Part shown: positions 25,801 through 38,488 of the stretch, in pieces
How the letters are laid out: each line of letters opens with the position of its first letter
Position numbering within the stretch: the stretch's first letter is position 1
DNA from: Andrena cerasifolii
Taxonomy: Eukaryota > Arthropoda > Insecta > Hymenoptera > Andrenidae
NCBI RefSeq assembly: GCF_050908995.1
Contig: NC_135125.1
Coordinates: 9,325,011 to 9,389,010 of the forward strand
Reading direction: 5' to 3'
Length of the DNA: 64,000 nt
The notes under the pieces: generated by a model
What the model was told of the DNA's origin: nothing
Database searches by the model: none
What the model saw: the letters and a program-made list of their open reading frames with translations, nothing else
Translations under genes and position numbers: made by a program

Positions 25801-27398
25801 TCTCACCTGTTCTCGGCCGTGTCGTGAACATGCCTGGCCTGTTTCCCCTCGCAATGGGCGCGCAGCAGCCTCATTAAAAACTGATTCTGCTCGCGCAAAG
25901 TTGTCCCGGTGTCGCCAGCGGACTCTGCGCCTTTGTACCTGTTGACGACGATCTCCTGCTCGTCCTCCGGCAACAGCTCCATCCGCGAGAAGATTATGCT
26001 TTGAGTCCTTCGGTCGTTCTGCCCTAGAACCCCGGGGAGACACGCGAGCTCATTATACGTCGACCGGGCGATTTCCTTTGGAAAATAAACTAACGCGAGC
26101 CGGTAAATTACCTTCGATTTCCTGGCACAGCTTGTTGTACCAATACATGGGGCAGTGCTCGCACGAGAACACCGAGAACCTTTCCTTTCTCGTAACCTCG
26201 CCGGTCCCGACGTACGCCTGCGAGATGGCTGAAAAAAAAATATATTTACTCGATCAAGTATTTTTTCTATTACCAGCAGAGAAATAATCGCGTGCAGACG
26301 CTTCTTTTACCAGCAACAAGGTCGTCCGCCACGGACTCCGACTGGCACTTGAACACATAACCGATGAAGCACTCCACATTATTCTCCTTGCAAATGAAGC
26401 CAAAGTGCTCAGGGTTCTTGATGCCTTGCACGCAACTAGCCACGTCTCTCAGCAGCTTGTGAAGTAATACCTGCTTCCTATCTGGGCTGATCAATCTCAG
26501 ATCATGACGGCCTACCTGAAATTCAACAGTCGGATCGTTTCCATAGCGAGCTTCTAGATCATATAGATCAATTCCCTACCTGGAAGAGCATGGTGCGATT
26601 GTGCTCGTCCCCTGCCTTAGTCATGGAGTCTCGCCTCGAGTTTATTACGCTGCCAGTGGACGAGGCCCGGTTTCGCATCACTTCTGGCACCTGCATCGAA
26701 TTATTGTTCACGGTGTCTCGGTTCTCCTCGTGCTCGTTTTGCTCCGCAAGGCTGGTGATCTGAGACTTTGGAAAGGCTTCCACGGAGCCGGTGAGCGTCG
26801 ACGGCACCCCGAGTGGATTAATCGGCGATATGATCCCGCTTCCTGATACATTCTCTATGCTTCCTGTCTCGCTGGCGCTGGATTCCTTAAGTAACAACGC
26901 TCCTTTCAAAACTCACATTCTTCGCGGTACATTAGCGATCGTTATGAGTCTTAATTCGCTAGACGCCACCTAGCGGCCAACTTACCGTGCTGTTTCTTCT
27001 GTTATTGGAAGACGTTAGAATTGATTGGCGGTAATACTCGGCGAGCAGGTTGCTCCCCGATGATCTCGATTTCTCAAGGCCGTGAACGCGAAACCTTACC
27101 AGCGCGTCGTCGATAAAGGCCTCCGACACCTTTGGATGCGACACTTTGATTTTCCCTACGTAAAGCACCTGAAAAGTGAAAGGGGAAAATGCGATTATTA
27201 GAGGACGGCCGCTTCGCGAGGATTCTACTCGGCGGAGAAAGTGAAAGTGACCTCGAAGAAGTGGGAAGAACTTGGAGATATGTCGGCGCCTAAGGACATC
27301 AGGCTGGCCGCGCTGCTCTGCGATCTTTGGGGCACATCCCTGGCTTCGAATCGGGACGAGGCTGAGTGTTCCTTCATGTCTCTCAGGAATTGCTGAAC
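22827..27398 (-). CDS. plx: TBC1D1/TBC1D4-type Rab GTPase-activating protein (pollux), 5' partial
   Basis: A Rab-GAP whose vertebrate relatives (AS160/TBC1D4) restrain GLUT4 vesicle traffic. Ten minus-strand exons are seen: 27398-27252, 27168-26986, 26885-26580, 26515-26311, 26228-26112, 26023-25807, 25699-25376, 25303-25017, 24938-24777 and 24658-22827; together 3780 bases, a whole number of codons (1259 residues). The order is the end of PTB1 (HFFEVLYVGKIKVSH), PTB2 (TMLFQVGRHDLRLISPDRK...HFGFICKE), an AKRSLT segment, SSWRQAILNRVVTP, the calmodulin-binding-type helix RTKQELRDLWKKAI, then the TBC domain. The TBC domain shows the Arg finger IDLGRTFPNHPYF and the Gln finger GYCQGLSFVAG. A coiled coil follows and a polar tail. 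The 3' exon is very long. Upstream exons with the start of PTB1 were not found within the window. Confidence 0.95.
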
Positions 27399-28730
27399 CT
27401 GCGGGCAAAGCGGAGGAGCATTGAATCGCAAATCACATGCGAATGTCATTAAGGCATTAGGGGCCGCGAATTAATCTTCGTCACGCGACAACAAACAACA
27501 ATCGCATTTGCGGCGGTTCCGCGACTGCAGTCATTGCGCTCCGTCACGACTAAACTTAATTCCTTCTTTTCTTTCGAATACAACCATCTACTGGGTGGAA
27601 AATTCTGATTTCACTTATTCTATACCAAACAGTTTGTAGGATTTACATAATACACGCCTGTCGTTATAGAAGAACGCATGGGCGAGCGTAATGTGTAAGT
27701 TATTCATCGTCGGTATTTTCGGGATAAAGAGTCGCCCCAGAAATAATCCAGGATGTAGCATCTTGACTGGTAGCGGCACCATTAATATACAAAACCGATT
27801 TCGCAAGGAAACGTGCACCAAACGTGGCCGATGGCCGTGGACCAAAATAAACCGATTTCGGGAGCACTCGACGACAGCATGGTTCTCTCCCTTCTCTCCT
27901 CCCATCCACATGTCTCTTCCTCGTTCCTTTTTGTCAATCAACTGCTTTTAAATTCCTTATCCCTAACTGCTCGTCCCGTTCAGCACCGTTTCTGTCAACA
28001 GTTCTTCGAAGCAGGTGTCGCCATCTGTGGCGCCAGTCCATAGATCTTATTTTTCTTTACCCAGTTTCGCCGACAATAATGCTTTACTTCTCGTAAAGAA
28101 GTCTCGCTATTATACCGTCTATTCGTAACGAGACTGCAGATTCGCGATTGGTATGTCATTGGGAACTTGATTGATAAATAAAGGATAGTTAAGCTCCATT
28201 GATATTCGTCCAAAGAATCTTCAGTGCGGCGCGTCAGCTTTTTTACCATCCGACAGTAGATTCGTCGAACGATTACAGGACACCAAATTATCAGCGGCTG
28301 TGTAACCGTCGAGTTGAAAGAAGCGAGGAAAAAAGTGGACGATCGATGCGCAAGTAAATGCTTTTGACGTGTGCCGGAGAGCAAACAATTTATTATGCAA
28401 ACCACGTACGCGGCTTCGATTGCCGCGACACCGCAAGAGCAATTAGAGGGGAGACGTAGATCGGAGGTGGGCTGTTACGATCGATCAGGAAGCGATTTGT
28501 ATCAATGGAAAAAAAGATTATCTTGATGGTTGGTCATCTTGGCGACCGCGAGGTCTTCGGCTGCAACGAAGAATCTCGATGGTAGTTGCTGACACAGAAA
28601 GCAGATCCGCGCGAACCGACGGGGCTTCCTTTATCCAATTACCAGACTAGCTTCTTTTTTTTTTATTATTATCCGGCTGGCACCTCCCGTTCTCTTGACA
28701 AATATGAACGTCTGTGACTGAAGTGCGTTA
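27399..28730. other. Non-coding, probable first part of a long pollux intron
   Basis: No exon with conserved coding content follows the GTTCAG exon upstream. Because the first half of PTB1 is missing, this sequence should be intron unless the transcript starts nearby. Confidence 0.4.
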
Positions 28731-28829
28731 CCGACGAAGGGCAAAATGGGCAAACAATTATTTCAAATAAAAATTCGTGTAGGTACGAAATTTGTATTTC
28801 AAATAATTTTTTGCCCATCTCCGACGAAG
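28731..28829. mobile_element. Small palindromic MITE with 9-bp direct repeats
   Basis: Positions 28746-28818 form an inverted repeat with arms of about 33 bases: ATGGGCAAACAATTATTTCA on the left mirrors ATGGGCAAAAAATTATTTGA on the complement of the right arm, with a loop of about 8 bases. The palindrome is bracketed by a perfect 9-bp direct repeat, CCGACGAAG, at 28731-28739 and 28821-28829, which reads as a target-site duplication. A 9-bp duplication is in the range for Mutator-like elements. Confidence 0.7.
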
Positions 28830-30451
28830 TGTAACTACTAATCGAGGAGTCAATTCTCAATTCAAAGCTGAATTTCGGAAAATCGAATGCTCACTTCCTT
28901 GATCAGTATCTTCTCCACTTTTTTTTATCCTGGAGTGGAATATTCGGAATATTGATTCTTGCACGCGTTGCGTTTGAATATCAAATGGTACATTAACACA
29001 TCCTCGAGTGGCGTTTTTTTGTGGGTTAATTATACATGTGAGATCAGTGGCATAGAAAACGATGATCATTGAGTTGACTTTAAATAGCAAACCGTGTTCC
29101 CCTGTTCTTTAGTTGTATTACATAATAACTCTCAATTACCGCGCGCGAAGTAATCGGTAATATCGGTCACAGAATCTTCAAAGCTTGCTGCGATCTTCCA
29201 CTAAATCGATCACCTCACAGTTCTCTCGGCAAATATAATCCTCCATGCGTTAAAGGAACTTTCACTCCGCCACCATTCCTCTGCAATCATTAACAAAATT
29301 ACCTCGCGACAGAACGCCAGGCGTCTCCTATCCCCAAAGCTAATTCCCTCCAATCGCAATCATCATTAACTTGTCAATACTCGCTCCCCTGGCGCACTAA
29401 TAATTATCCCCGACTCTCGCTTGTCTACTTCCGCAACATTCCTCCGCGAACCCACAAAATAAAATACAACGTACTTTTTCACACCTCATCGCGTTCCTCG
29501 ATCCCCCAGTCGTTCTCCCGGCCTATAAATACTACTCGGGGGAATCGCGAAATCCGCGCAAGGCGCTGGGAGCCAGGTTCCTCTGGTTCGCGACGGCCGC
29601 TCGCATCTGTCCGCCGCGAAGGCCTGTTTGTTGACACTCCCGTCCGTCCACGCGTGCAATTGATCAACGGCAATTCAAGGTGGACGCGTGATCATCGTGG
29701 TGACGCGTGCCCATCGGCTCTCCACGTGGGGAATTAGATCGAGAGCGTCTTCGACCCCCGTGATCCGCTTCATCGGGCGGCCGTTAAGTGGAAGCGCGGC
29801 GGTTTCGCAAGCGGCGTTCTCGCGCCAAGGACGCTCGCGTGATCGGCGATCGTGAGAAAAAAAACAAAGCCGGGGAGAGAAATCGTTTCCGTCCGCTTTT
29901 CCGTCGCGCATCACGGCCGGCAATTAACGAGGCTCGTCGGAGGTGCGAAATCGCGCGCCTTCCTGAATGAAGCGCTGGCCGGCGCGGTGGAATAAACGAG
30001 GCGGCAGCGGCGATCGTGGATCCTTTTTTAGAGAAACTTTTCAGTGACGCGTAAATGGGACGGAGGTATCGCTTATGAATATTTCCTCCGCGTGCAATCA
30101 TTATTCGCTGGATGCGTGCATTGTTAATTATTTTTAGGAGCCGGACAAAAGCACAGCGCGCTTCGTGACTGGGAGTTTAAAAGGAAGGATGGAAGGCGAA
30201 GAGGGGGTTGTTATTTCGTGTCTCTTTCTCCATGCGATAAGGATGTTTCATTGGCAGACACAGTGTATCATTACGTAAATTTGCCTCGAGACAGGCAACG
30301 ACGTATTAATTATTAATGAACGGGGATTTAACGGAAACTGTGTCAATTACAGTCAGGAGCCTTTCGTGACAAGGGACACGGGCCCATTCATTCTCGCAGT
30401 GGAGTAAAAGGTGTAGAATAATTATTTAGGTAGTTGCACAAGCGCGACGCT
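28830..30451. other. Non-coding, CpG-rich in its second half
   Basis: The part from about 29450 to 30100 is markedly GC- and CpG-rich, as seen around insect promoters or first exons. Open frames on both strands here lack any conserved pattern. Confidence 0.35.
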
Positions 30452-30751
30452 TAAGGGGAGGTTTCGATCTAAAAATAGATTTTTTTTACTTCATTTTTCA
30501 AATGTTTGACCTTTTAGGAATACGTGTTTGAAAGGATTTTTTGAAATTCGTAAAATTCCAGAATTTACAGGCACACTCGACGCCCACGTCTGCAATGATT
30601 AATTAGAAAACAATAAATATATTTCTATAATTTAAGACATCCTTAATACAATGCGAAAAGTTCCATTAAATTATGTATAGCAGTTTTCCTTTAATTAATT
30701 CCTAAAGATCGCCAATTTGTTTGGGGCTCTAGATCGGAACAGCCCCTTAAT
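30452..30751. mobile_element. TTAA-bounded MITE-like element
   Basis: The left end TTAAGGGGAGGTTTCGATC and the complement of the right end TTAAGGGGCTGTTCCGATC agree at 18 of 21 bases. Both ends start with TTAA, as expected for piggyBac-type insertion. The interior is AT-rich and non-coding. Confidence 0.5.
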
Positions 30752-32896
30752 GGGTCTCCCTACCTTGACGGACGAAAAATGGGAATTTTTTAAAACAAAA
30801 CCATTAAATATATTTACTTCCAGCTTTGTGGCTTTGTTTATCAATTTTTAGAGAATATAAAAAAAAAATTGTATGCAAAAGTAGTGGTTATATCTGGAGT
30901 TATAGTGCTCCGAATAAAGCGCCTTACAAAAATCATATCAGCCGTTGTAGTTGTCTGAAATAGAAAATTTAAAATTTTGTATAATCTGTACTAGTGTGGC
31001 TATCCTCTGAACTATTTAGATTAAATGAGAAATACTGAAAAGTAAAAAAACAGGCTGCGTCTAAAACAGACATCGATTTCTGCAAAAATTTCGCTGTTTT
31101 TTTAAGTCGCAAAAGTCTAATTTGGCAAAACCCGACTTAGTTTTAGTACCAGCGAGAATGGGACATTTACTAAAGATATATACCAAGTTTGAAGTAAATC
31201 GGGTGATTGGTTTTTTAGGTATCATGCTAACCAATTCGAAAAACATTGTTTTGAGAAAAACGCGTTCAAAGTTTTAGGTACCGCTTCTTTAAGTTAATTT
31301 TTTTTTTAAATGTTGCCTAAATATGTACAAATATAGGCATGAAGTTGTCAATTAATACAATTTGAGGGTTTCTCTTAAAAAAAATCCCAAATATCGCGCT
31401 CCTTTTAGACTGCCAAAGTGCGGAGACCCCTAAAAAATAAATATTATACGCTACTAGAAACCCTATCAATGCCAGAGAACTCTTCTAGATTGCCATTTAA
31501 AGCGAAAAGCACAGTACGGTTAGAAAACCTGTCCGCGTTCGTTCGTCTGCTTTCTGCGTGAAAAAAAAAAGGAAGCGAGAACTACGTTCCTCTGCGAGCC
31601 ATGTGTCGAGCATAATGAAACCTTAATTGTTGAACCAGCGGTGGCATTCTTGCGCCGTCTGATTTGATCTGGCGCTGAAAAAGAAAACTTGGACCGTGTC
31701 GATATCGCCTTGCCTAGAAGGTCTTTGATCCTGGCTGACACAGTTTCCACTGAAATCTCGTGGAACGGCGTGACGCCTGCCCGCGAATACTTCTACGGAT
31801 TAAAATAATTCATACTCCGCGGATGTCGCTAACGAGCCTGCGCGAATGTTCCCGAGAGAAGGAACTCGCGAATTCTTTATCAACGACACAAGAAAGAAGC
31901 ACACGATTCCCACGTGCCGTTTCCTCATAGGCGATTCGTCGCGCGTGGTACCCAGAGAATCCCCAGTCGTTATTTAAATCGTGTCAGCTCGGTGTACAAA
32001 CGTTCTAGACGATTTTCTAGAGACGCACGCAGCAGCCAGCTGGTCTAATTATATGCAGACAGCTTGTCGCTCCTAATCCTTCCACGAATACCTGAGCTTT
32101 CACTTGTGTTATTTAAATATCACGATCTCACGATTTCAAGCACAACCAGCTTCGCCGGCCAGCAACGCTCCTGCGAGCAAATTTTTCTCAGTCACAGTCT
32201 CAAAAAGCATCGCATTCCCCGAATGAATTACTCGGACGCGCAGCCTTCTCGGCAAGCAACCATTCCTTTTATCTGCCAGCCACTGTTCCACCAGCGTTTA
32301 AGATCCCCACACCTTTGGGCATCCTCTGCGAAGCATTACAGCCGAGGAACGCACAGAATGCTACATATGTACACGTACGTGTGGAAAGGCAATAAAGGGG
32401 AAGAGAAGGAGTGTGTATCTGTCCTACGTGACTGCATTAACATTAAGCCCGAAACAAGAAGGAATGCGACGGTGGAAATGCGATCTTTGCGCGAGAGACT
32501 GTTGCGCCTCATTATCGGCACATTGTCGCTGAAACTGTTATCTTGGTAACACGACTGCGCCTCAACTGCCTGGTACCGGATCTGCGCTCGTGGCGCATGC
32601 TACCAGGTGGATAACGCGTGTACGTACAATTGATTTGAAGCCCGTGCTACCGATATGCAGATTGTTCGCTATCGCTAGTCTGGATGCTCTTCGAGGGTTC
32701 CAAGAAACCGTCGTGGATCACGGAAGCAACGGGCACCGTACGTGATCGAAATGTTACAACTTTGCCAACGAGAATCGGGGATTTCGAAAAAAAAAATCGT
32801 GACGGTACCTGGATACGCAAGCGAAACATTTGTTAATCGGTTTCCACTGGGACTTCACTCGCGAATTAAATCAAGGTAGAAATACGAAGGATGCTT
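30752..32896. other. Non-coding, with possible decayed repeat
   Basis: The segment 30780-31440 has the A/T-homopolymer texture of an old interspersed repeat (for example GAGAAAAACGCGTTCAAAG near 31255), but I cannot define ends. The remainder to 32896 has no conserved frame; the 161-codon frame at 32064-32549 (+) has no recognisable content. Confidence 0.3.
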
Positions 32897-33577
32897 TTAA
32901 GAGGGGAATAATATTTTATGGGGTAAAAACATAGCAATTTTTTTTTAAGAAGCTAGCGTTTTGATTCATCTGAAATTTGGACCATGTTTTTATGCAGCCT
33001 TGAAGATGTTACAGGTTTTTATTTATTCATTTTTAATAGTAAATATGGGAGGTATGCGCCACGCCTCGCAAAACACTTTCAGGTAATTTGAAACAGGAAA
33101 ATTAAACGACGTTTTACTTTACGTAGCTTGAATTTGATTAACCAGAATACCGCCAAGTTCTGCAGGTACTTCTTTTGTTACGTAAGAAAATTGGATAGCA
33201 AAATTTGATGGTTCGGATTTTTCAGTTTGGAAACTCTCCACACTGCTCAGTAATTTTTTTTGTTGCTTGCTGATTCATCAATTTCAAGCTACATGTGTAT
33301 AAAATAAAGCGCCGTTTCATTTTGCAGTTTCAGATTACCTGGTAGATAAACATCATGCGCACCAACGGACGACGAATTTTGCGCGGCGTGGTGGTCGATC
33401 ATGCACAACTACTATATTTATGGTTAAAAATTAATGAAAAAAAACCTACAGCTTCTTCAAAGATGCATCAAAACATGGTCCAAATTTCAGATGAATTGAA
33501 TCGCTGGTTTCTTAAAAAAAAAATCCCAAATTCCGCTATGTTTTTAGCCCAAAGAATAGGATTGATTCCCCTCTTAA
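32897..33577. mobile_element. 681-bp foldback element bounded by TTAA
   Basis: The left end TTAAGAGGGGAATAAT mirrors the right end ATTGATTCCCCTCTTAA, and nearly the whole element folds on itself: arms of about 280 bases share blocks such as ATCTGAAATTTGGACCATGT and CAGGTAATTTGAAAC (with substitutions). Both ends are TTAA, the piggyBac-superfamily target. The 89-codon frame at 33355-33624 runs off the element's right end and is a by-product of the palindrome. Confidence 0.8.
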
Positions 33578-34288
33578 TGTGGATATTAATTGGTAGATTG
33601 AAAATGTTTGGAATATTCTGGTGAAAAATTAGCGTGGAACGTGGATTCTGAAAGTGTGGAATTATGGAATATAGTGTTACTGAACGAGGAGATACAGGAT
33701 GCGAAGGTGCAGAATGTAAAAAAATGATTTCACTGCAATTGCAGATGTATGAGAAAAGGTGAGGACTTAGTAAACTGCAAGATGTAACCTTCGAGCAAGG
33801 AACAAAGATAAATAATACTTACACTCCTGTTTATTACGCAATCGTCGGGTTTTCCGCTACCCAGATTCTCGGGCCCATTATTTAAAAGAGCTAACGATGT
33901 TCTCGTAATAATACATTGCAAAATACACTAGTCACAATAATGGAAACAGTTCATTTTTCATCGTTTGAAAATTGACGGTGACATCCGCGAGACATTTCCG
34001 CGAGCATTAAATTTCCCGTCGTTTCAAAGGAGAAACTATTTTTCTGGGACATATTTTCATAAACAAGTCCAGTACCACTAGAAGCGCGAGTTATTTATAC
34101 GCTACTTGAACTGGAAAGACATTTGCAACAAAAAAGAAGAAAATATACTAAACAGGTTTAGTATGACATATAGGGCACGCTAGTGATAGAGATACTTGCC
34201 ACCAATAAACATTCGCAACTCGGTTCTAATTTATTGGATTTCGAGCAAAAATCGAGCTTCTACTACCGCTATAAACCAAACTTTCTAC
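33578..34288. other. Non-coding
   Basis: AT-rich sequence between two mobile elements, with no conserved frame. Confidence 0.4.
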
Positions 34289-34492
34289 TAGGGTAGATGT
34301 CCCAATTACTGCCAGTGTCCCTATTACTGCCACTGTATTTATTTTAGTTAATAAAAAGCGTACGATATCTAATAATAATATAAAAAAACAGTCCCAATTT
34401 AATGATAATTTGTTTTGTACACTATTTTTTATACATCATGTTTTTATTCAGTAAAATAAATGAAGTGGCAGTAATAGGGGTATCTACCCTAT
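34289..34492. mobile_element. TA-bounded MITE (Tc1/mariner-like)
   Basis: The left end TAGGGTAGATGTCCCAATTA and the complement of the right end TAGGGTAGATACCCCTATTA are inverted repeats; similarity continues through ACTGCCACT and TTTATTTTA for about 60 bases per arm. The ends are flanked by TA. A ~200-bp palindromic element with TA ends suggests a mariner-derived MITE. Confidence 0.75.
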
Positions 34493-37400
34493 TCCCAATA
34501 ATCCTAAAATAGTTCCATACATACTCTCCAACTATAAGAAGAAACAAACCACCGAATACTCCCCTCCACTACAGAACCCGGGTTCTTGAAAACAGGAAGA
34601 GACCAACTAATACAAACAAACAATTCTCCTACGATGCTTGCTACAATGGAAAAGCACGGATCGAAAACAATTCCCCGTTAGTTTCGTCAAACATCCGTTG
34701 GAAATTAATCTTCGTTTCGCGCGGCGGCGGTTCGACAGGCCGGGGGATAATCGCGCGCATCGAAACTCGATTTAGACCCGGCCGTCCCGTGCTTTACGTA
34801 ACTTTCACCGCGCGCAAGGTAGAGGTGAGAATGCAACGGTATTCTCGGGCACTTGGAAACAACGCCGCGTCCAACAAACACCGCGCGAGGGGCCCCCGGT
34901 GTTTTTCGCGAAATAATCGGAACACGGTCAGTCAACGGTCGCCTGGCAGAGAGCTGGGATTCCTGCCCGCTCGTCGCAGTAAATTTAGCTCCCGGTAGAT
35001 CCCCGCCTTCCACGAAACTGCGCCTCCTCTCCTCCGCGGAAGCGAAAATAAAAGGGAAAAACAGCCTCCAGGCCAGCGAACTTCCTCTCCCGACCGCGCG
35101 TCGGGGCCAGTCGCAACAGGCAAATAATCCGCGACGGGCCGATAAGGACGAATAAAGAACAACGCCGGTCCGCGGACAATAGAGCGAATCATCCGTGACG
35201 AAACACCGCCGATCGCGATCGATATCGCCGCGATCGGATAATTAACTAACTGTTGCTGCAAATCCTCGGTTGCGAAAGAACCGATCTTCCACGGAGCACA
35301 CTTCGCGCTGGGTTTGAAACAGGGCTTAATAGAGTGTGGTTGATAGGTATCAATCTGTTGGTAGTGGACGGTGCGACGTTCGGTCCGAAGCGTTGGCGCA
35401 GAAGAAACGGCGGAGCTAGCAAGCGAGAGAGTGGTGAATCGCATTGGCACGGTTGTTTGGGAAGTAGAGCGAACGATAGGTGAGGACGTCGCGCGAAGAA
35501 CGGTAGATTGTTTAGGTGGTAAGAAGGAACAATGGAGAGAGAGAGAGAAAACACGGGAGAAAGACAATAAAAGGGACACTTAATTGTGTTCCCTATCTCG
35601 TTTCAGCTTCACCCCGTCGCGCTTCACGTGCGCGATTGGGGATGCGCGGTGGATCTCCGCTTAACTCTTACAATTTTCAGGAAAAGTATCGGAAAGTTGT
35701 CTTATTCGCGAAGTGTAATAATCTTCCTCATAAATATCCGTCCATGAGAATTCAATGACTACAATCGTTCGAATTAAATTTCCATCGACCCTCAGACTCA
35801 TAACCCACTGTAAGCCTCGCAAGGTTTTAGCAAAGCCCACCTCTAGCGCTCCCCTGGCGTGTTCGCGTACAGCCGAAAGAGAGAGAAATACCGGTAAACG
35901 CGTTGGGAACGGCCCCGAGGCGAGAGAGACACCTCTCGATTCTCGATCTACTCACAGTTGGTTTTTCGCCAATAGCGCCTGCATCGCTGTAGGACGTAAC
36001 CTTCACGTAAGGACTGGAGGCGGATATCGGCACGGTAATCATTTTTCCGTCCTTCGATGGATGCACCCCTCACTCCCATCGATGGCTGGATATAATCGAA
36101 CGCGCGCGCCCGCGACCTTTGCAGCGGCGCCGATTCCCGCGGGGCTTCTCGCCCTGCGTGCGAGAATTCAGATCTGGCACGTTTTCACGGACACTTCCGG
36201 GCGGAGCCGAATTTTCTTGGAAATCGCCGCGCGCCACCACCTCTCGGTCCGTTCGCCCTCGGCGCACGATGGCAAAATCCACGCACCTCAATGACGACTT
36301 TTGTAATACTCCTCCGCGCCCCGCGCGCTGTATCTGCCAGCTGTCAGCTGTATTTAACCCGCGCTCGCCGGGGAATTTATCGTTCTGGGGTGCACGCTCC
36401 TCGTCCACGGTGAACCGTGCGCTCCAGAGGCGCACACGTTCTCTCGGTGCGCCGGGGAAATTGCTGGCGATTTCGCGCAAAGTAGCGACGACTTGACGCC
36501 GGGGCAGAAAATGATTTATTTCTGACCGAACTTGGGACTACCTTCAAGGCTGCCCGCAATAGTTGACCCGATTCTTGTGCAACACGCGACTGGTAGCCCT
36601 TCAGACTTAAATGCGAAAAAAGCAACGCGGCTCGTGTTGTCCCAATGATTCACTGGGCAGATTATACGCAAGATTATAATCTGTCACGATCGATTCTTCA
36701 CCGATTCGACGATCCTATCTCGGCAGTCACGCGTAAAGGCTTTCATAACGCAGTCAACGGCGCGGGAACTTGTAGTCGCTCGCGGTAGAAGTTTCCGAAC
36801 GAACGTGGTCCCGAAGGGTATCTTCGTTTGACACTACTTTAAGTTGCTAGAATCGTAACTCGAGGTGCTTGACGATTTCGATCGGTAGATATTGCACTAG
36901 CTTAAGGTAATTCTATTCTGTTTGTTGCGATCGAAATTGTAGACGTTCTGGACGCGGTAGAACGCTCGCAACAACACCTTTACCGACCGACGAGCAAGCA
37001 TCGACTAATGCGCGTGGAGCGACCCCCTCCACAGGAGACCAATGGATCCTCTCTCTCGATTGGCTGTCGCCCGCTTCCAAGTAGCTAATGCCGTTCTGGT
37101 CAGACTATTCGCGCGCCAAACTGAAGTGGAAGGGTTAGTGCTAAGTAGTATCGAACCGCGCGCGACTTTTGTCGCCAGGCATTCTGTATCGTTATCGATG
37201 TATCAGTCTCCTAATGGTGATTACCGCTTCATTGTTTACCTATTATTCATATCGCTTTAATTCCTTATCGCTCCGTTATTATCGCAGTTATATGGGTCGG
37301 GGTATTAGAAATTTCATAGGTAATTATCTTCTTTGGCAATGCACCAAGTAGTGTCTTAAATCACAGCTGAATTATTTCGCAGGGTAAATTAAAGTAATTT

Positions 37401-38356
37401 TTTTAGAGCAGGTACTTTTTCGAAAGAGTGATTGGGCTTGTTGATATTCTATTTTTAATTGATGCATGATGTTGGTAGATATCTTTAGGAAGGTGTTTGA
37501 TAAATCTTTGGTAGTATTATACTCGTGCAGTGAGTCATTTCTTAAATTTACGCGGTACACTTATGAATACATCGTACTTCAGACGTTAATTTACATTTTA
37601 AAACCCAATTTTGTCCGACGATAATGGTTACACAAGAGCGAATTGATTACAGTAGCTGAAGGCTGTGCATCCGTATTTTCGCAGCAGGGAAGCACTCGAG
37701 TGCGAGAGGCATTTAATAATTCATAATGTTTATTTCGTGAATCAACATCGGGGGTCTGTTGAGCAAAGGATGAAACGAGAAATTGTGCGTTAGTCGTTAT
37801 TGAGACTTTCGATACGTTGGTTAAGGAAGTAGCCAAGTAATTGCAGTTTAAAAACCCTCCGATAAATATGGATGAGCTTCGTTTTCGCACAATATGTTGC
37901 GCTCGAACTTCGCGCCTCTGATTTCACTCGGAAATATTTGCGCAACTGTTTCTTCTACATTTTCAACCGCGTCGCCGTTTAACTTCTCGGAAGAATACAA
38001 CAGCTCTGTTGACGTAACCATAGATCCTATTATCCAAATGCAGAATACACCTACAGTCGTTATTATCAATCATAAACAGAATAATTATCGGATCGTAAAG
38101 AAGCAAAGAAAGGGCGCGTAACATTGGAAAATATCAATCTCTGGTTGTCGTGCAACGTAACGGACATTAAGCTTCCGATAAACGCGCCCAATATCTCGGT
38201 CACGTAGCGCCGTAAACAATTGCCGCTGCACGAATGATTATAAACATTCCTGCGAGGCAACTTCGCCAGAACCGATCGCAGCTTTTCATTCCGCGATAAC
38301 GCGGCTCCCAGCACTGTGCGTGACTTTGACAGCTTTCAGGCCCGATTGTTAAGCTA
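34493..38356. other. CpG-rich non-coding region
   Basis: The part from 34700 to 37250 is strongly GC- and CpG-rich and produces many overlapping open frames on both strands (for example 215 codons on the minus strand at 34932-35579), none with conserved motifs. High GC content alone explains long random frames. It could hold untranslated first exons or a promoter. Confidence 0.35.
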
Positions 38357-38488
38357 AGGCCGCCTGTCCAGGAAGCGTCGCGTAGAGATCAATCGCACGA
38401 CGCATCTGTCGATCATTGATCTGCATTTGTCAAGATGCCTGGCGTGCGATTGATATCTAGGACGCGACGCTGCGTGGACAGGCGGCCT
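38357..38488. repeat. 132-bp imperfect hairpin with GC-rich arms
   Basis: AGGCCGCCTGTCCA at the left end is mirrored exactly by TGGACAGGCGGCCT at the right end. Pairing continues through GCGTCGCGT and ATCAATCGCACG, giving two arms of about 55 bases and a loop of about 20. It may be a short MITE or a structured RNA precursor. Confidence 0.75.

Noticed and set aside
33355..33624. 89-codon open frame on the plus strand
   Set aside because: It lies largely inside the 32897-33577 palindrome, runs through its boundary, and has homopolymer-driven Lys runs; a by-product of the element.
34932..35579. 215-codon minus-strand open frame, longest in the gene-poor half
   Set aside because: The region is very GC- and CpG-rich, which removes stop codons by chance; several overlapping frames coexist on both strands and none has conserved motifs or splice support.
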